Part shown: positions 36,197-45,535 of the stretch, one piece after another
Layout: each line of letters opens with the position of its first letter
Position numbering within the stretch: position 1 is the stretch's first letter
DNA from: Lachnospiraceae bacterium
Lineage (GTDB): Bacteria > Bacillota > Clostridia > Lachnospirales > Lachnospiraceae
Direction: 5' to 3'
Length of the DNA stretch: 61,990 bases
Assembly: GCA_030531435.1 (NCBI GenBank)
Contig: JAUNNN010000007.1
Coordinates: 1 to 61,990, forward strand
Notes under the pieces: generated by a model
Seen by the model: only the letters and a program-made list of their open reading frames with translations
The model's database searches: none
Told to the model about the DNA's origin: nothing
Program-made: the position numbers and the translations under genes

Positions 36197-37762
36197 TTAT
36201 ACCTGCTCAGCTAATACAAAAACGAGTGGAGAATTCCAATATATTGTTATCTCATTAGTTGAATAGCTGTCAAAATAATCTGCATAACACTTAGCCTTCG
36301 CAATACCATCAAAATTTTTCTTCATATAATCATCAAGAAGTAATGGTTCTGGTCCACCTACAAGCATTCCTGGCATTGGTTTCTTCATCGCAACAGAAGG
36401 TCTGTGATGTGGTCCCATAGGGCTTTTACTTCCAAAGCCTGTCAGATAACACATACCATTTGGATTATTTCCAAAAAGATAGTCAGTAATACTAGAAACA
36501 TATTTCTTTCTAGTATTTGTTCCATCAATCCTATCCATGAGAATAAGTAACATAGCATCATTAGCAACACCCATGTTACATCCCCAGTAATACTTACCAC
36601 TCATAGAGTATCCATATGGATCCTCATCTACTGACTCAATAATACTTTTCGCATGGTCATTTAATCTTTTATATACTGCATCGTAAAACTCTTTATTTGA
36701 GTGTTCTTTTGCTGTTATATATGCATAGAATCCATACTCTCCAACATCTTTCCATTCAAAAAGTCCTGGAACGTCATCAAGATTAATACTCATTAGTATA
36801 TCTTCATACTCTTTATTTCCTGTAGTCTTATACATTTCAGCATATGCAAGGAATTTTTCATCAAGAGAGCTATAATCATCATACTCACCAGTAACAATTC
36901 CTTCAGGGTTTTTAAATAGACCAGCCGTATTATTTTCTGTATAAGCTAAGGCCTTCTTTGCTGCCTCTATATATTTATCTGCATCACCTTTATATTTATC
37001 AATCTTTGAATATACTCTGTATGCATGAGCCATTGAAGCTACAAAATCATATGTTGCTGTATCAGAGATTGGAGAAACAATTAACTCCTCTGTTTCAAAT
37101 TCAGGCATAATAAATCCAGGGAAACCTGCACATGTTACTTTGTGATACACTCCACCTGTTTTTTCATCCTGCATTTTTAACATCCAGTCAAGCTCGTATT
37201 TCACCTCGTCAAGTAACTGTGGAATATATTTCTCTACGGCATTCTGATTTAATTCATATGTCATCAACAAATCTAAAATTGCTTTTGTAGCTGCAACAAC
37301 ATACCTTCCATAATCTCCAGCATCATGCCATCCGCCTGTTACATCGATAAATTCATCTGTCCCATATATTCTTGCTTTTGTATTGTGGCATGCCTTATGT
37401 GAAAAAATATCAGCTGACACTTTGTCTAATTCACATCCACATCTTTGTAAATAAAACATCTTTACAGAAGAAATAAGAGCTTCTTCATAAACATTCTCTT
37501 TTATATCAAAAGTGAATGATTTGTTTCCAAGAGAATCCTCAATATAATACTTACCAACAATATTAAAATCAGTAAAATCTGCGATTTTTACATTCTCGTC
37601 TGCATCTTCGTAATACTTCTCTTCAGATAATGCACCACTATATACACATTCTTTTGTATCTTGGTTAATTACTTTAAAAGAATCTGCATCTGATGAGCCA
37701 GAAAATACTGCTTTTTTAATTGTCCCTGGTCTGTATCCAAGCTGATTAATCATTATGTTCAT
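36197..37762 (-). CDS. Glycoside hydrolase family 9 cellodextrinase-like enzyme, apparently cytoplasmic
   Basis: Protein of 521 residues. An N-terminal Ig-like CelD_N domain (about 1-85) is followed by a GH9 (alpha/alpha)6 barrel: DVTGGWHDAGDYGRYV carries the catalytic base Asp pair, GPHHRPSV the conserved histidine and STNEITIYWNSPLVFVLA the acid Glu near the C-terminus. There is no signal peptide, membrane helix, CBM or dockerin, so it should act inside the cell on imported cello-oligosaccharides. It resembles in size and layout the Butyrivibrio fibrisolvens cellodextrinase Ced1 (recalled, not searched). It lies 11 bases after ctpA. Confidence 0.88.
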   Translation of the reverse strand: MNIMINQLGYRPGTIKKAVFSGSSDADSFKVINQDTKECVYSGALSEEKYYEDADENVKIADFTDFNIVGKYYIEDSLGNKSFTFDIKENVYEEALISSVKMFYLQRCGCELDKVSADIFSHKACHNTKARIYGTDEFIDVTGGWHDAGDYGRYVVAATKAILDLLMTYELNQNAVEKYIPQLLDEVKYELDWMLKMQDEKTGGVYHKVTCAGFPGFIMPEFETEELIVSPISDTATYDFVASMAHAYRVYSKIDKYKGDADKYIEAAKKALAYTENNTAGLFKNPEGIVTGEYDDYSSLDEKFLAYAEMYKTTGNKEYEDILMSINLDDVPGLFEWKDVGEYGFYAYITAKEHSNKEFYDAVYKRLNDHAKSIIESVDEDPYGYSMSGKYYWGCNMGVANDAMLLILMDRIDGTNTRKKYVSSITDYLFGNNPNGMCYLTGFGSKSPMGPHHRPSVAMKKPMPGMLVGGPEPLLLDDYMKKNFDGIAKAKCYADYFDSYSTNEITIYWNSPLVFVLAEQV

Positions 37763-37773
37763 AGAATTAATCC

Positions 37774-39072
37774 TTATTTCATCTTAGTTTTTATTACTTC
37801 TATTGCCTTCTCAAGCTGACTGTCATATCCATCTTTTCTATATCTTTCACCGTCAAACTCGACCTCTACATCTGGCTTGATTCCAACACCATGGATGCAT
37901 TCATCGTTTGGAAGATAATATTCAGATTCTGTAATCTTAACACCAGTTCCATCAGGAAGAGTAAGTACAGCTTGAACTATTCCCTTACCAAATGTATTCT
38001 CACCTACAATAGTGGCAACTTCATGATCCTTAAGTGTACCAGTAAATATTTCAGAAGCTGAGGCAGAGTTTCTATCTACTAAAACAACTAGTGGAATATT
38101 TTTGCACTTTGCATCGGATGTGCGTTTGTCTCCACTTCCATTTTTATTTTTTGTATATACAATAGTTCCTTCAGGCAAAAACTCATCAGCTAAATCAACG
38201 ACTGCATCAAAATCACCGCCTGGATTACTTCTTAAATCTATTATAAGGCTCTTCATACCCTCTTTTTCTAGGCTATCGTACGCTTTGTTAAACTGTGTAA
38301 CCGCAGGTCTTTCAAACTCATAGAGCCAGATATATCCGATTTTATCTTCGAGCATTCTGCTCTCAAGCATAGCTACTTCGATTTTTCCTCTCTTAACAGT
38401 TATATTAATGAGCTCGCTTTCGCCTTCTCTTCTAAGCCCTAGAACAACATCTGTTTTATCAGGGCCTTTTATTTTTGACACTACAAGATTAAGATCCTGT
38501 CCTGTTACATCCTCTCCATCTATCTCATATATATAGTCTCCTGCCAAAACACCAGCTTTCTCTGCAGGTGAATCTGGCATTGGTCTAGCGATATACGGTA
38601 TTTTTGACTCTGGATCAACTGATACATACGCGCCTATTCCTGAATATTCTCCAGAGGCATCTTCTAATAATTCATCCATTTCACTCTTCGTATAGTAACA
38701 GGAATATGGGTCTTCAAGGCTATTCATAAGACCTTTATACATTCCATCCATTGCTTTTTCAGTATCAACATCCCAAAGGTAATATTTATTTATCACTCTC
38801 CAAAGTGCATTTATTTTGCTTTCAGATGTATTATTTAATACTTTTACATCAGGAGTACGACCATATATATATGTTTTAACGCATAAATATCCGCTCAATA
38901 AAAACAAAGCAAGAATGACCACGGAAGCCAGGGAGATTAATACTCCCTGCAGTCTTCCTGAAGATCTTTCTCGCTTTTTTATTCTTTCAAACTCTTCTAA
39001 AGTTATTACTTCGTTATTTACAGCTGAATCTACTCCCTCGTTCACTGTTTCATTTACTGTTTCGTTTTCCAT
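37774..39072 (-). CDS. ctpA: C-terminal processing (S41) protease
   Basis: Protein of 432 residues. An acidic N-terminal tail is followed by one membrane helix (about 37-60), a PDZ domain (about 140-220, with the carboxylate loop YSGIGAYVS) and the S41 catalytic domain: serine in DRNSASASEIFTG and lysine in NTFGKGIVQ. It trims extracytoplasmic proteins. It lies 4 bases after the M23 hydrolase gene, an order also seen in other Firmicutes (ftsEX, M23 protein, ctp), and probably acts in the same wall-remodelling process. Confidence 0.93.
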   Translation of the reverse strand: MENETVNETVNEGVDSAVNNEVITLEEFERIKKRERSSGRLQGVLISLASVVILALFLLSGYLCVKTYIYGRTPDVKVLNNTSESKINALWRVINKYYLWDVDTEKAMDGMYKGLMNSLEDPYSCYYTKSEMDELLEDASGEYSGIGAYVSVDPESKIPYIARPMPDSPAEKAGVLAGDYIYEIDGEDVTGQDLNLVVSKIKGPDKTDVVLGLRREGESELINITVKRGKIEVAMLESRMLEDKIGYIWLYEFERPAVTQFNKAYDSLEKEGMKSLIIDLRSNPGGDFDAVVDLADEFLPEGTIVYTKNKNGSGDKRTSDAKCKNIPLVVLVDRNSASASEIFTGTLKDHEVATIVGENTFGKGIVQAVLTLPDGTGVKITESEYYLPNDECIHGVGIKPDVEVEFDGERYRKDGYDSQLEKAIEVIKTKMK

Positions 39073-39076
39073 AGCT

Positions 39077-40297
39077 TTAACCTAAATAATTCCAAGGACT
39101 TACATAGCTTCCATTAAGTCTAACACCAAAATGTAAATGGTTACCTGTGCTTCGCCCTGTTGATCCAACCTTTGCTATCTGCTCACCTCTTGCAACCATC
39201 TGTCCCTTTGATACAAGAAGCTGTGATGCATGCATGTATATTGTGTATAATCCATCCCCATGGTCAATCATGATATAATTGCCCATTGTTCCTGAATAGT
39301 CTGCTGCCACAACTTCACCATCATATGCAGCAAGTATTCTAGATCCACCTGGTGCAGCCATATCAAGTCCATTGTGAAACTGCTGAACTCCTAATGTTGG
39401 ATGCATTCTGTTACCGTATTCATCAGAAATTCTCTTATAATCTGGTGCTGGCCATGCAAACTGACCACCATCATAAACTATTGCCTTTTTATTTTCTTCT
39501 AAAAGTCGCTTCTTTTCAGCAAGAATCTGCTGTTCAAGCTCTTTAATAATAGCATTCTGCTCGGCAATATATGCTTCATATTCTTTTATTGCCTGCTCTT
39601 TATTATCAATATCTGCTTCAAACACAGAAATCTCAGATTCTTTATCTGCTACTAGAAGTTCAACTGCTTCCTGCTCGCTTTCAAGTCCTTCCTTTGTAGC
39701 GTTTAATTCTTCCTGTTCAGATAAAAGCTCGGCTTCTTTTTCTTCAACAAGTTTCCTTGTTGCCTCGTACTGATCAAGCATTTTTTTATCATAATCAGAA
39801 ATTTTATTTACAAATTCAGCCATATTTAAAAATTCTGAAAATGACTTAGACGTAAATAAAAGCTCAAGAAATGACTTCTGCCCCTTCTCGTACATGAACT
39901 TGACACGCTTTTTCATCATAGCATACTGATTAGCTTCAGTGATTCTGGCAGCCTCAAGTTCAATTTCTGTATTTGCAATATTCTGTTCCAAAATGGCTAT
40001 CTGTGCATTTAAATCGTCGATATTTCCATTTATTTCTGCCAAATCAAGATCAAGCTGTACAATATAATCTTCAAGATTATCCTTTGCTGTCTCAAGCTCA
40101 CCTAAAAGCTTCTTGACATCTGTAAGACCTTTTTGAAGATTCTTCTTGTTCTGTTCTGCCTCATCCTTTTCCCTCTCGCTCTGTTCAATAAGCTCATTTG
40201 TTAGTTTTTCTGCCCCTACAGAATTATATGAGCATAAAGCGATGGAAAGAGACAACAACATTGAAATGGCAACTTTAAGATGCCTTTTTCCCCTCAT
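39077..40297 (-). CDS. Secreted coiled-coil M23 peptidoglycan hydrolase (EnvC/PcsB-position protein)
   Basis: Protein of 406 residues. A signal peptide (about 1-29) is followed by two long coiled-coil stretches (about 30-265) and a C-terminal M23 (LytM) domain. The zinc ligands are intact: HNGLDMAAPGG supplies the first His and Asp, and GNHLHFGVR the last His. It is therefore likely an active endopeptidase, unlike the degenerate EnvC of Escherichia coli. Its gene follows ftsX by 17 bases. By analogy with EnvC and PcsB, its coiled coil should be held and activated by FtsEX at the division site. Confidence 0.9.
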   Translation of the reverse strand: MRGKRHLKVAISMLLSLSIALCSYNSVGAEKLTNELIEQSEREKDEAEQNKKNLQKGLTDVKKLLGELETAKDNLEDYIVQLDLDLAEINGNIDDLNAQIAILEQNIANTEIELEAARITEANQYAMMKKRVKFMYEKGQKSFLELLFTSKSFSEFLNMAEFVNKISDYDKKMLDQYEATRKLVEEKEAELLSEQEELNATKEGLESEQEAVELLVADKESEISVFEADIDNKEQAIKEYEAYIAEQNAIIKELEQQILAEKKRLLEENKKAIVYDGGQFAWPAPDYKRISDEYGNRMHPTLGVQQFHNGLDMAAPGGSRILAAYDGEVVAADYSGTMGNYIMIDHGDGLYTIYMHASQLLVSKGQMVARGEQIAKVGSTGRSTGNHLHFGVRLNGSYVSPWNYLG

Positions 40298-40314
40298 ATT
40301 TTCCCCTAAAAATA

Positions 40315-41214
40315 TTACACCTTAAGTCTCTTATGAACAGCCCATGAACTTCCAAGAAAACCTATTCCTACTCCAAGAATAAGTGCAACTGGTGTAAGCT
40401 GTCTAAATAGCTCGTCAACACTCATAAACTTAAGAATATCTGAAAGTGCTGAGAACTGATCAACTGCATAAACAATTACATTTGTGTAAATAAAATATAT
40501 TGCAACAAGTGGAACTGCTGATCCAATAAGACCAATTAAAATTCCTTCAATGACAAATGGTGAACGAACGATAAAGTCCTTTGCACCAATAAGCTTCATG
40601 ATAGATATTTCCTCTCGTCTAACAGCAATACCCATAATAACTGTATTACTAATAAGGAATAATGATACTGCAAGAAGTATTGCTACAATACCAGCTGACA
40701 CATAATAAATAAGTGTGTTGATATTTGAAAGAATATTTGCAGTAATGTCTGAGTGATTTACTTCTCTGACGCCACTTACACTCTTAAGATAATTAACAAG
40801 TTCTGTCTGCTTTGATACATCTTTAAGATAGATTTCATAGTTATCAGAACCTTCAAGTGGGTTATCTCCTTCGTATCCTTCTGCATACTCTCCAAGATAA
40901 TCAACCTTAAATCCTTCCCATGCTTCTTCAGCAGAGACATAAACGATATTTGATACTTCTGGACGTGATGCAATAAGTCCTCCGATTTCCTGAACTCTCG
41001 CATCATCAATGTCTTCATCGAAGAAAACTGTAACTGCAACATTTGATTCAGCTTCTTTAACTGAATACTGAACATTTACAAGAATAGAATAAAATATACC
41101 AAACAGGAAAATACATGCTCCCATTGTAGCTATTGATGCAAGGGAGAATATTTTATTATTGAAAATGTTCTTAAAGCCCTGTTTTAAAACGTAAGCTAAT
41201 GTACTAATCCTCAT
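40315..41214 (-). CDS. ftsX: Cell-division ABC transporter-like permease FtsX
   Basis: Protein of 299 residues with the FtsX plan: a first membrane helix (about 20-42), an extracellular domain (about 43-165) and three C-terminal helices (about 170-195, 215-245, 268-290). The segment MGIAVRREEISIMKLIGAKDFIVRSPFVIEG is the family landmark; it joins helices on the cytoplasmic side. With FtsE it transmits ATP-driven movement to a wall hydrolase, here the product of the next gene. It overlaps ftsE by 11 bases. Confidence 0.93.
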   Translation of the reverse strand: MRISTLAYVLKQGFKNIFNNKIFSLASIATMGACIFLFGIFYSILVNVQYSVKEAESNVAVTVFFDEDIDDARVQEIGGLIASRPEVSNIVYVSAEEAWEGFKVDYLGEYAEGYEGDNPLEGSDNYEIYLKDVSKQTELVNYLKSVSGVREVNHSDITANILSNINTLIYYVSAGIVAILLAVSLFLISNTVIMGIAVRREEISIMKLIGAKDFIVRSPFVIEGILIGLIGSAVPLVAIYFIYTNVIVYAVDQFSALSDILKFMSVDELFRQLTPVALILGVGIGFLGSSWAVHKRLKV

Positions 41215-41890
41215 CTATATACTCACCCTTCTGTTCATCACTAACAATAACGCCCTTTTTAACTGTAATAACACGTTTTCTCATGGCATTAACAATTTCT
41301 CTATTATGTGTAACAACAAGTACTGTTGTTCCTCTTCTGTTGATTTCCTCAAGAAGCTTCATGATTTCCCATGAGTTTCTTGGATCAAGGTTACCTGTAG
41401 GCTCATCTGCAAGAAGAATAGGTGGGTTATTTACAAGAGCTCTCGCAAGTGCAACTCTCTGCTGTTCACCACCTGATAACTGCTTTGGCTTTGCTTTATA
41501 CTTTTCAGCAAGTCCAACAAGAGACAGCATTGCAGGAACATTTTTCCTTATCTGTCTTGTAGGCACTTCAATAACACGCTGCGCAAATGCAACGTTTTCA
41601 TATACATTTCTATCTTTTAATAATCTGAAATCCTGGAATACAACACCAATATTTCTTCTAAATTTTGCAACCTTTCTTCTACGAAGTTTATTTACTTCAT
41701 AATTATTTACAATAATTCTTCCGCTTGTTGGTGTTATTTCTCGTAATAGAAGCTTTATAAGCGTAGACTTTCCTGAACCAGAATCACCTACAATAAACAC
41801 AAACTCACCCTTATCAATGTGTAAGCTTACGTTATTAAGTGCAGGTACTCCGGTGGAATAGGACTTGCTAACCGATTCCATTGTGATCAT
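41204..41890 (-). CDS. ftsE: Cell-division ATP-binding protein FtsE
   Basis: Protein of 228 residues, an ABC ATPase: Walker A GDSGSGKSTLIKLLL, Q loop VFQDFRLL, signature LSGGEQQRVALARALVN, Walker B ILLADEPTGNLDP and the switch VVTHN. These motifs and the partner gene identify FtsE. It lies 27 bases after a PucR-type regulator gene and overlaps ftsX. GGGGAG precedes the ATG. Confidence 0.95.
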   Translation of the reverse strand: MITMESVSKSYSTGVPALNNVSLHIDKGEFVFIVGDSGSGKSTLIKLLLREITPTSGRIIVNNYEVNKLRRRKVAKFRRNIGVVFQDFRLLKDRNVYENVAFAQRVIEVPTRQIRKNVPAMLSLVGLAEKYKAKPKQLSGGEQQRVALARALVNNPPILLADEPTGNLDPRNSWEIMKLLEEINRRGTTVLVVTHNREIVNAMRKRVITVKKGVIVSDEQKGEYIDED

Positions 41891-41917
41891 AATTTTCTCC
41901 CCTGTTGTTCCCCTAAA

Positions 41918-43006
41918 TTAAATGCTCTCTTCTACATACTTCATGTATTTTACGACCATGAGAGCAATTTTAAATGTAATCGCGTCTTCAAATACTCTTA
42001 AATCAAGTCCTGTGCTCTTCTGAAGCTTATCAAGTCTGTAAACAAGAGTATTTCTGTGAATATATAACTGTCTGGATGTTTCAGAAACGTTCAGACTATT
42101 TTCAAAGAATTTATTGATAGTTGTAATTGTCTCCTCGTCAAAATCATCTGGAGACTGTCCATCAAATATTTCTTTAATAAACATTTTACAGAGAGGTATT
42201 GGAAGCTGATAAATAAGACGGCCAATACCAAGTGCGCTATATGCAATAACATCCTGGTCATCATAGAATATCTTTCCAACATCAAGAGCCATCTTAGCTT
42301 CCTTGTATGAACGGCTCACTTCTCTTATTTCATTAACAATTGTACCGTATGATACATGTATTATTTCTTTTGATTCTTTATTATTAAAGAGCTCATAAAC
42401 CTGCTCTGCTACGCTTCTTACAGTTTCGTAATCCTCATTATCCTCAAGACGTTTAACCACTATTAGATTATGTTCATCTACTGCAGTAACAAAATCATTT
42501 GATTTGTTTGAGAACATATTCTTTAATGATTCAAGCGCAGTAGCTTCATTATCAATATTTGTTTCAGTAATGATAACTACTCGTCTTGCATTAGTTTCAA
42601 TTCGAAGCTTCTGAGAACGATTGTAAATATCTACAAGAAGCAAATTATCAAGAAGAAGATTTTTAACAAAGTTATCCTTGTCAAATCTTTCCTTGTATGC
42701 AATAAGTAATGTCTGAATCTGGAACGCTGCAATCTTTCCAACTGTGTATGTATCTTCTGTAGACCCAAGTACAACAAGAATATATCCAAGCTGAAGTTCA
42801 TCATATATTTTAAAGAACTGATATCCCTGAATTTCCTGGCTGTCTGCAGGAGATGTGGCAAAACCTTTTGCTAAAGTTGCAAAGTTAACATTCTCCTGAA
42901 AGTTTGTAGCTAAAACATTTCCTTCCGCATCAATTACAGAAAGTTCTGCTTTAGTTATTTCTGAGAGCCCATCTATTGTGCTCTGTAAAATCTGATTAGA
43001 AATCAT
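41918..43006 (-). CDS. PucR/CdaR-type transcriptional regulator
   Basis: Protein of 362 residues. The N-terminal part (about 1-130) looks like a sugar-diacid-recognition or GAF-like sensor, the middle is a GGDEF-like domain of the CdaR family, and the C-terminal PucR-type helix-turn-helix is NVSETSRQLYIHRNTLVYRLD (about 310-330). It is the first gene of the ftsEX run, with AAGGAG before its ATG. Regulators of this type usually respond to small metabolites; neither ligand nor target is visible. A role in controlling the ftsEX operon is only suggested by position. Confidence 0.85.
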   Translation of the reverse strand: MISNQILQSTIDGLSEITKAELSVIDAEGNVLATNFQENVNFATLAKGFATSPADSQEIQGYQFFKIYDELQLGYILVVLGSTEDTYTVGKIAAFQIQTLLIAYKERFDKDNFVKNLLLDNLLLVDIYNRSQKLRIETNARRVVIITETNIDNEATALESLKNMFSNKSNDFVTAVDEHNLIVVKRLEDNEDYETVRSVAEQVYELFNNKESKEIIHVSYGTIVNEIREVSRSYKEAKMALDVGKIFYDDQDVIAYSALGIGRLIYQLPIPLCKMFIKEIFDGQSPDDFDEETITTINKFFENSLNVSETSRQLYIHRNTLVYRLDKLQKSTGLDLRVFEDAITFKIALMVVKYMKYVEESI

Positions 43007-43101
43007 AACAACTTCTCCTTAATAGTGTATCCCCATACATAGCTTATTTTAATACATTTTCAACAAAAACAAAAGATTTTTTCAGCTATTTTTACTATAT
43101 T

Positions 43102-43129
43102 TTGTATTTTATTTTTTATGAGGTATAAT
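43102..43129 (+). promoter_or_regulatory. Promoter immediately before the GT-C glycosyltransferase gene
   Basis: Plus strand: TTGTAT (43102-43107), 16-base spacer, TATAAT (43124-43129). The predicted start of transcription, about 7 bases further, falls at or next to the ATG at 43137. The message would therefore have almost no leader, unless another promoter upstream is used and GAGG at 43119-43122 acts as ribosome binding site. Confidence 0.5.
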
Positions 43130-43136
43130 ATCGAGT

Positions 43137-44537
43137 ATGAGTAAAGAAAAAAAAGAAACAATAATTTCATATTTTTTAGTTCTAATCGGAGTAGTTGTAT
43201 ACGTTTCCCTGGTATTTAATAACAACGTATGGCTTGATGAAGCTTTTACTGCTTCACTTGTAAGAACAGATATGGCAGGTGTTTTAGAGCGTTCAATGGC
43301 TGATACACTTCCGCCTCTTTATAATATCATTCTTAAGTTATCAACAGATATTTTTGGATATGTGATTCCTGTAATGAAACTTACAAGCGTTGTTCCAATG
43401 ATTCTTACAATGGTATTATCAGCAACTGTTGTAAGAAAACGACATGGCTTTGTTACTTCAACACTATTTACACTTGCTCTTATGTCTATGCCAAATCTTC
43501 TTTTCTTTGGTGTAGAAATAAGAATGTATTCTCTTGGATTTTTCTTTGCAACAGCATCTGGTATATACGCATATGAGTGCATAGTGGATTCAAATAAAAA
43601 GAATTGGATTATATTCACAGTATTAAGTGTACTTGCAGGCTACTCACATCACTTTGCCTTTGTTACAGTAGGACTTGTCTATTTTTATATGCTACTTCAC
43701 TTCATTATAAAGGACAAGGCAAATATTAAACGATTCTTTTTCTGTCTTATTGGTACGTTTGTATTATATTTCCCATGCCTTTTAGTAACACTAAAGCAGT
43801 TTAAAAGTGTAAGCGGATATTTCTCTATGCCAGAGATTACACTTCCTGTATTTATAAAATATTGCAGATATCCTTATACAGTCGGAGTTACTCCACTTAC
43901 GATTATTCTAGCTGTATCTGTTTTTGCTTTAATTATTATTTCTATCGTAAGATTATACAAAGATAAGAAATCCGATATTCTGTTTTATGCTATAGCATGT
44001 TTTTCAATATATTATCTTGTGCTTTTGTTTGGTACAGCCATTTCAAAAGTTATGACAGCAAATATTTTTGTTGATAGATATTTGTTCTTTGCAATAGGAC
44101 TTCTTTGGTTATTCTATTCAATTGAAATTACACAGTTTAAAAACCCTAGAATTCACTATGCAGCAGCCATTCTTATCATACTTTGTGGTATAAGCGGATA
44201 TGTTAAGGAATATAAAATAGAATATACAGAAAGTGCCGATGAAATAATTAATTTCCTTGATTCAAATGTTGAAAATGGTGATGTGCTATATACGCTTGAA
44301 GACAACGAAGAAATGGCATTTTGTCTGCCATTCTACGAAGAAGATTTAACTAATTATGAAGATCTAAATGAAGCCGTAAACGCATCAGAAAACGCTGACT
44401 CTGATATATATGTGTCTGTAATTGATTACTATGATTATGACTTCAAAGAAATAAAAGACCTAGGTTACACTCCTGAGTTTGAAGGAGATTTCGCCTTTGA
44501 TAGATATAAGATTAAGCTCTATAAATTATATAAATAA
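43137..44537 (+). CDS. Membrane GT-C (GT39/ArnT-like) glycosyltransferase
   Basis: Protein of 466 residues with about ten membrane helices and the GT-C hallmark early in the first outside loop: NNNVWLDEAFTASLVR (acidic pair at about residues 33-34). The segments MPNLLFFGVEIRMYSLGFFF and AGYSHHFAFV fit the polyprenyl-phosphate-sugar-dependent family. A soluble acidic C-terminal domain (about 365-466) is extracellular. It is one of only three clear plus-strand genes, set between divergent and convergent neighbours as a single unit. It may use lipid-linked sugar such as that made by the GT2 protein at 28882-29637 (inference). Confidence 0.78.
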   Translation: MSKEKKETIISYFLVLIGVVVYVSLVFNNNVWLDEAFTASLVRTDMAGVLERSMADTLPPLYNIILKLSTDIFGYVIPVMKLTSVVPMILTMVLSATVVRKRHGFVTSTLFTLALMSMPNLLFFGVEIRMYSLGFFFATASGIYAYECIVDSNKKNWIIFTVLSVLAGYSHHFAFVTVGLVYFYMLLHFIIKDKANIKRFFFCLIGTFVLYFPCLLVTLKQFKSVSGYFSMPEITLPVFIKYCRYPYTVGVTPLTIILAVSVFALIIISIVRLYKDKKSDILFYAIACFSIYYLVLLFGTAISKVMTANIFVDRYLFFAIGLLWLFYSIEITQFKNPRIHYAAAILIILCGISGYVKEYKIEYTESADEIINFLDSNVENGDVLYTLEDNEEMAFCLPFYEEDLTNYEDLNEAVNASENADSDIYVSVIDYYDYDFKEIKDLGYTPEFEGDFAFDRYKIKLYKLYK

Positions 44538-44581
44538 AATCCACTATTTCCTTATAAAGCGAAGAATATAGTGGATTTTAT
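44534..44581. terminator. Bidirectional terminator between convergent genes
   Basis: A 14-bp perfect stem (ATAAAATCCACTAT at 44534-44547 and its complement at 44568-44581) with a 20-base loop overlaps the stop codon of the GT-C gene and lies 3 bases from the stop codon of the convergent protease gene. The arm ends give T-rich tails on both strands. Confidence 0.75.
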
Positions 44582-44584
44582 GAT

Positions 44585-45535
44585 TTATAAATATTTACTT
44601 ATCAAATTTGTAACTGGTCCTAATGCAAATATCACAAACAAACATATTGTAATTCCTATAATGCCTGAAACAGTTAACACCTTTTCTCTGGCATCATTTT
44701 TTCTAAATATATTCTTAAGATATTCCATACGACCTTCATTCTGACACATACCCATAAGTAAAAGAATAGCCAGCGCAACCGTTATAACTGCCATAACAAA
44801 GAAAAATCCCGACATAAATAAAATAATATTATTACTCAAGGTCGCATCATATGCAGACTTAATATCGCTTTGACCTGCCAGCTTAAGTGCCCATTTTGAC
44901 AAATAAAGCATCGCAACATTCTGAAGATTTATTATGGTATGCATTATTATTGACGGCCACAATCCGCCAAGAGTCTCATCTGTAATAGCAAAAATAAGTC
45001 CTAAAACAAGTGCATAGCAAAACTGATTTAGGTTTAAATGCATAAGTCCAAAGAACACTGCGGAGAGCACCACAGATGCAATTATTCTTCCTGTTGCAGA
45101 ACGCAGTCCCTGGAAAATAATCCCTCTAAATACAAATTCCTCACACACCGGGCCAAACACACCAATTGTAAGCGCCATAAGCCAGAATGGCATATCAAGG
45201 ATTTCCCCGGACATACCAACAACCTCGTTTTTAGTAAATAACTGTGAAAAAACATTTGCGGCTGTTGCAAGAGGCATACAAAGTTCTGTATAGATAATCA
45301 TCATTAGAACTGTTGTTATCTTTAATTTTCCAAACTTTATGCCATTTTCCTTACCATTATTTAGTAAAACAAAAAGTAACCCAGGAACTAATATGAATCC
45401 CTGAGATACTATGATGTTTGTAATAATTCCTATTTTTAAAGACTTAGTGGCTAGTAGGGATACAAACACCGAACCAGCCACACTAAGTATTACTGAAAAT
45501 AAAAATAAAAAATTAATTTTCTTAACTGTATTCAT
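44585..45535 (-). CDS. CPBP-family intramembrane metalloprotease
   Basis: Protein of 316 residues with about eight membrane helices and the Abi/CPBP motifs: GPVCEEFVFRGIIFQGLR (glutamate pair and arginine), FGLMHLNLNQF (histidine) and a third helix with PSIIMHTIINLQN (histidine and asparagine). These residues form the glutamate/histidine metal centre of the family. Its roles range from prenyl-protein processing to bacteriocin immunity; none can be assigned here. It starts in a one-base overlap with the preceding 77-residue gene. Confidence 0.85.
   Translation of the reverse strand: MNTVKKINFLFLFSVILSVAGSVFVSLLATKSLKIGIITNIIVSQGFILVPGLLFVLLNNGKENGIKFGKLKITTVLMMIIYTELCMPLATAANVFSQLFTKNEVVGMSGEILDMPFWLMALTIGVFGPVCEEFVFRGIIFQGLRSATGRIIASVVLSAVFFGLMHLNLNQFCYALVLGLIFAITDETLGGLWPSIIMHTIINLQNVAMLYLSKWALKLAGQSDIKSAYDATLSNNIILFMSGFFFVMAVITVALAILLLMGMCQNEGRMEYLKNIFRKNDAREKVLTVSGIIGITICLFVIFALGPVTNLISKYL

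Noticed and set aside
41918-43006. Naming the PucR-type regulator cdaR
   Set aside because: The symbol would clash with the unrelated YbbR-type cdaR at 13250-14554, and no sugar-diacid operon is nearby.
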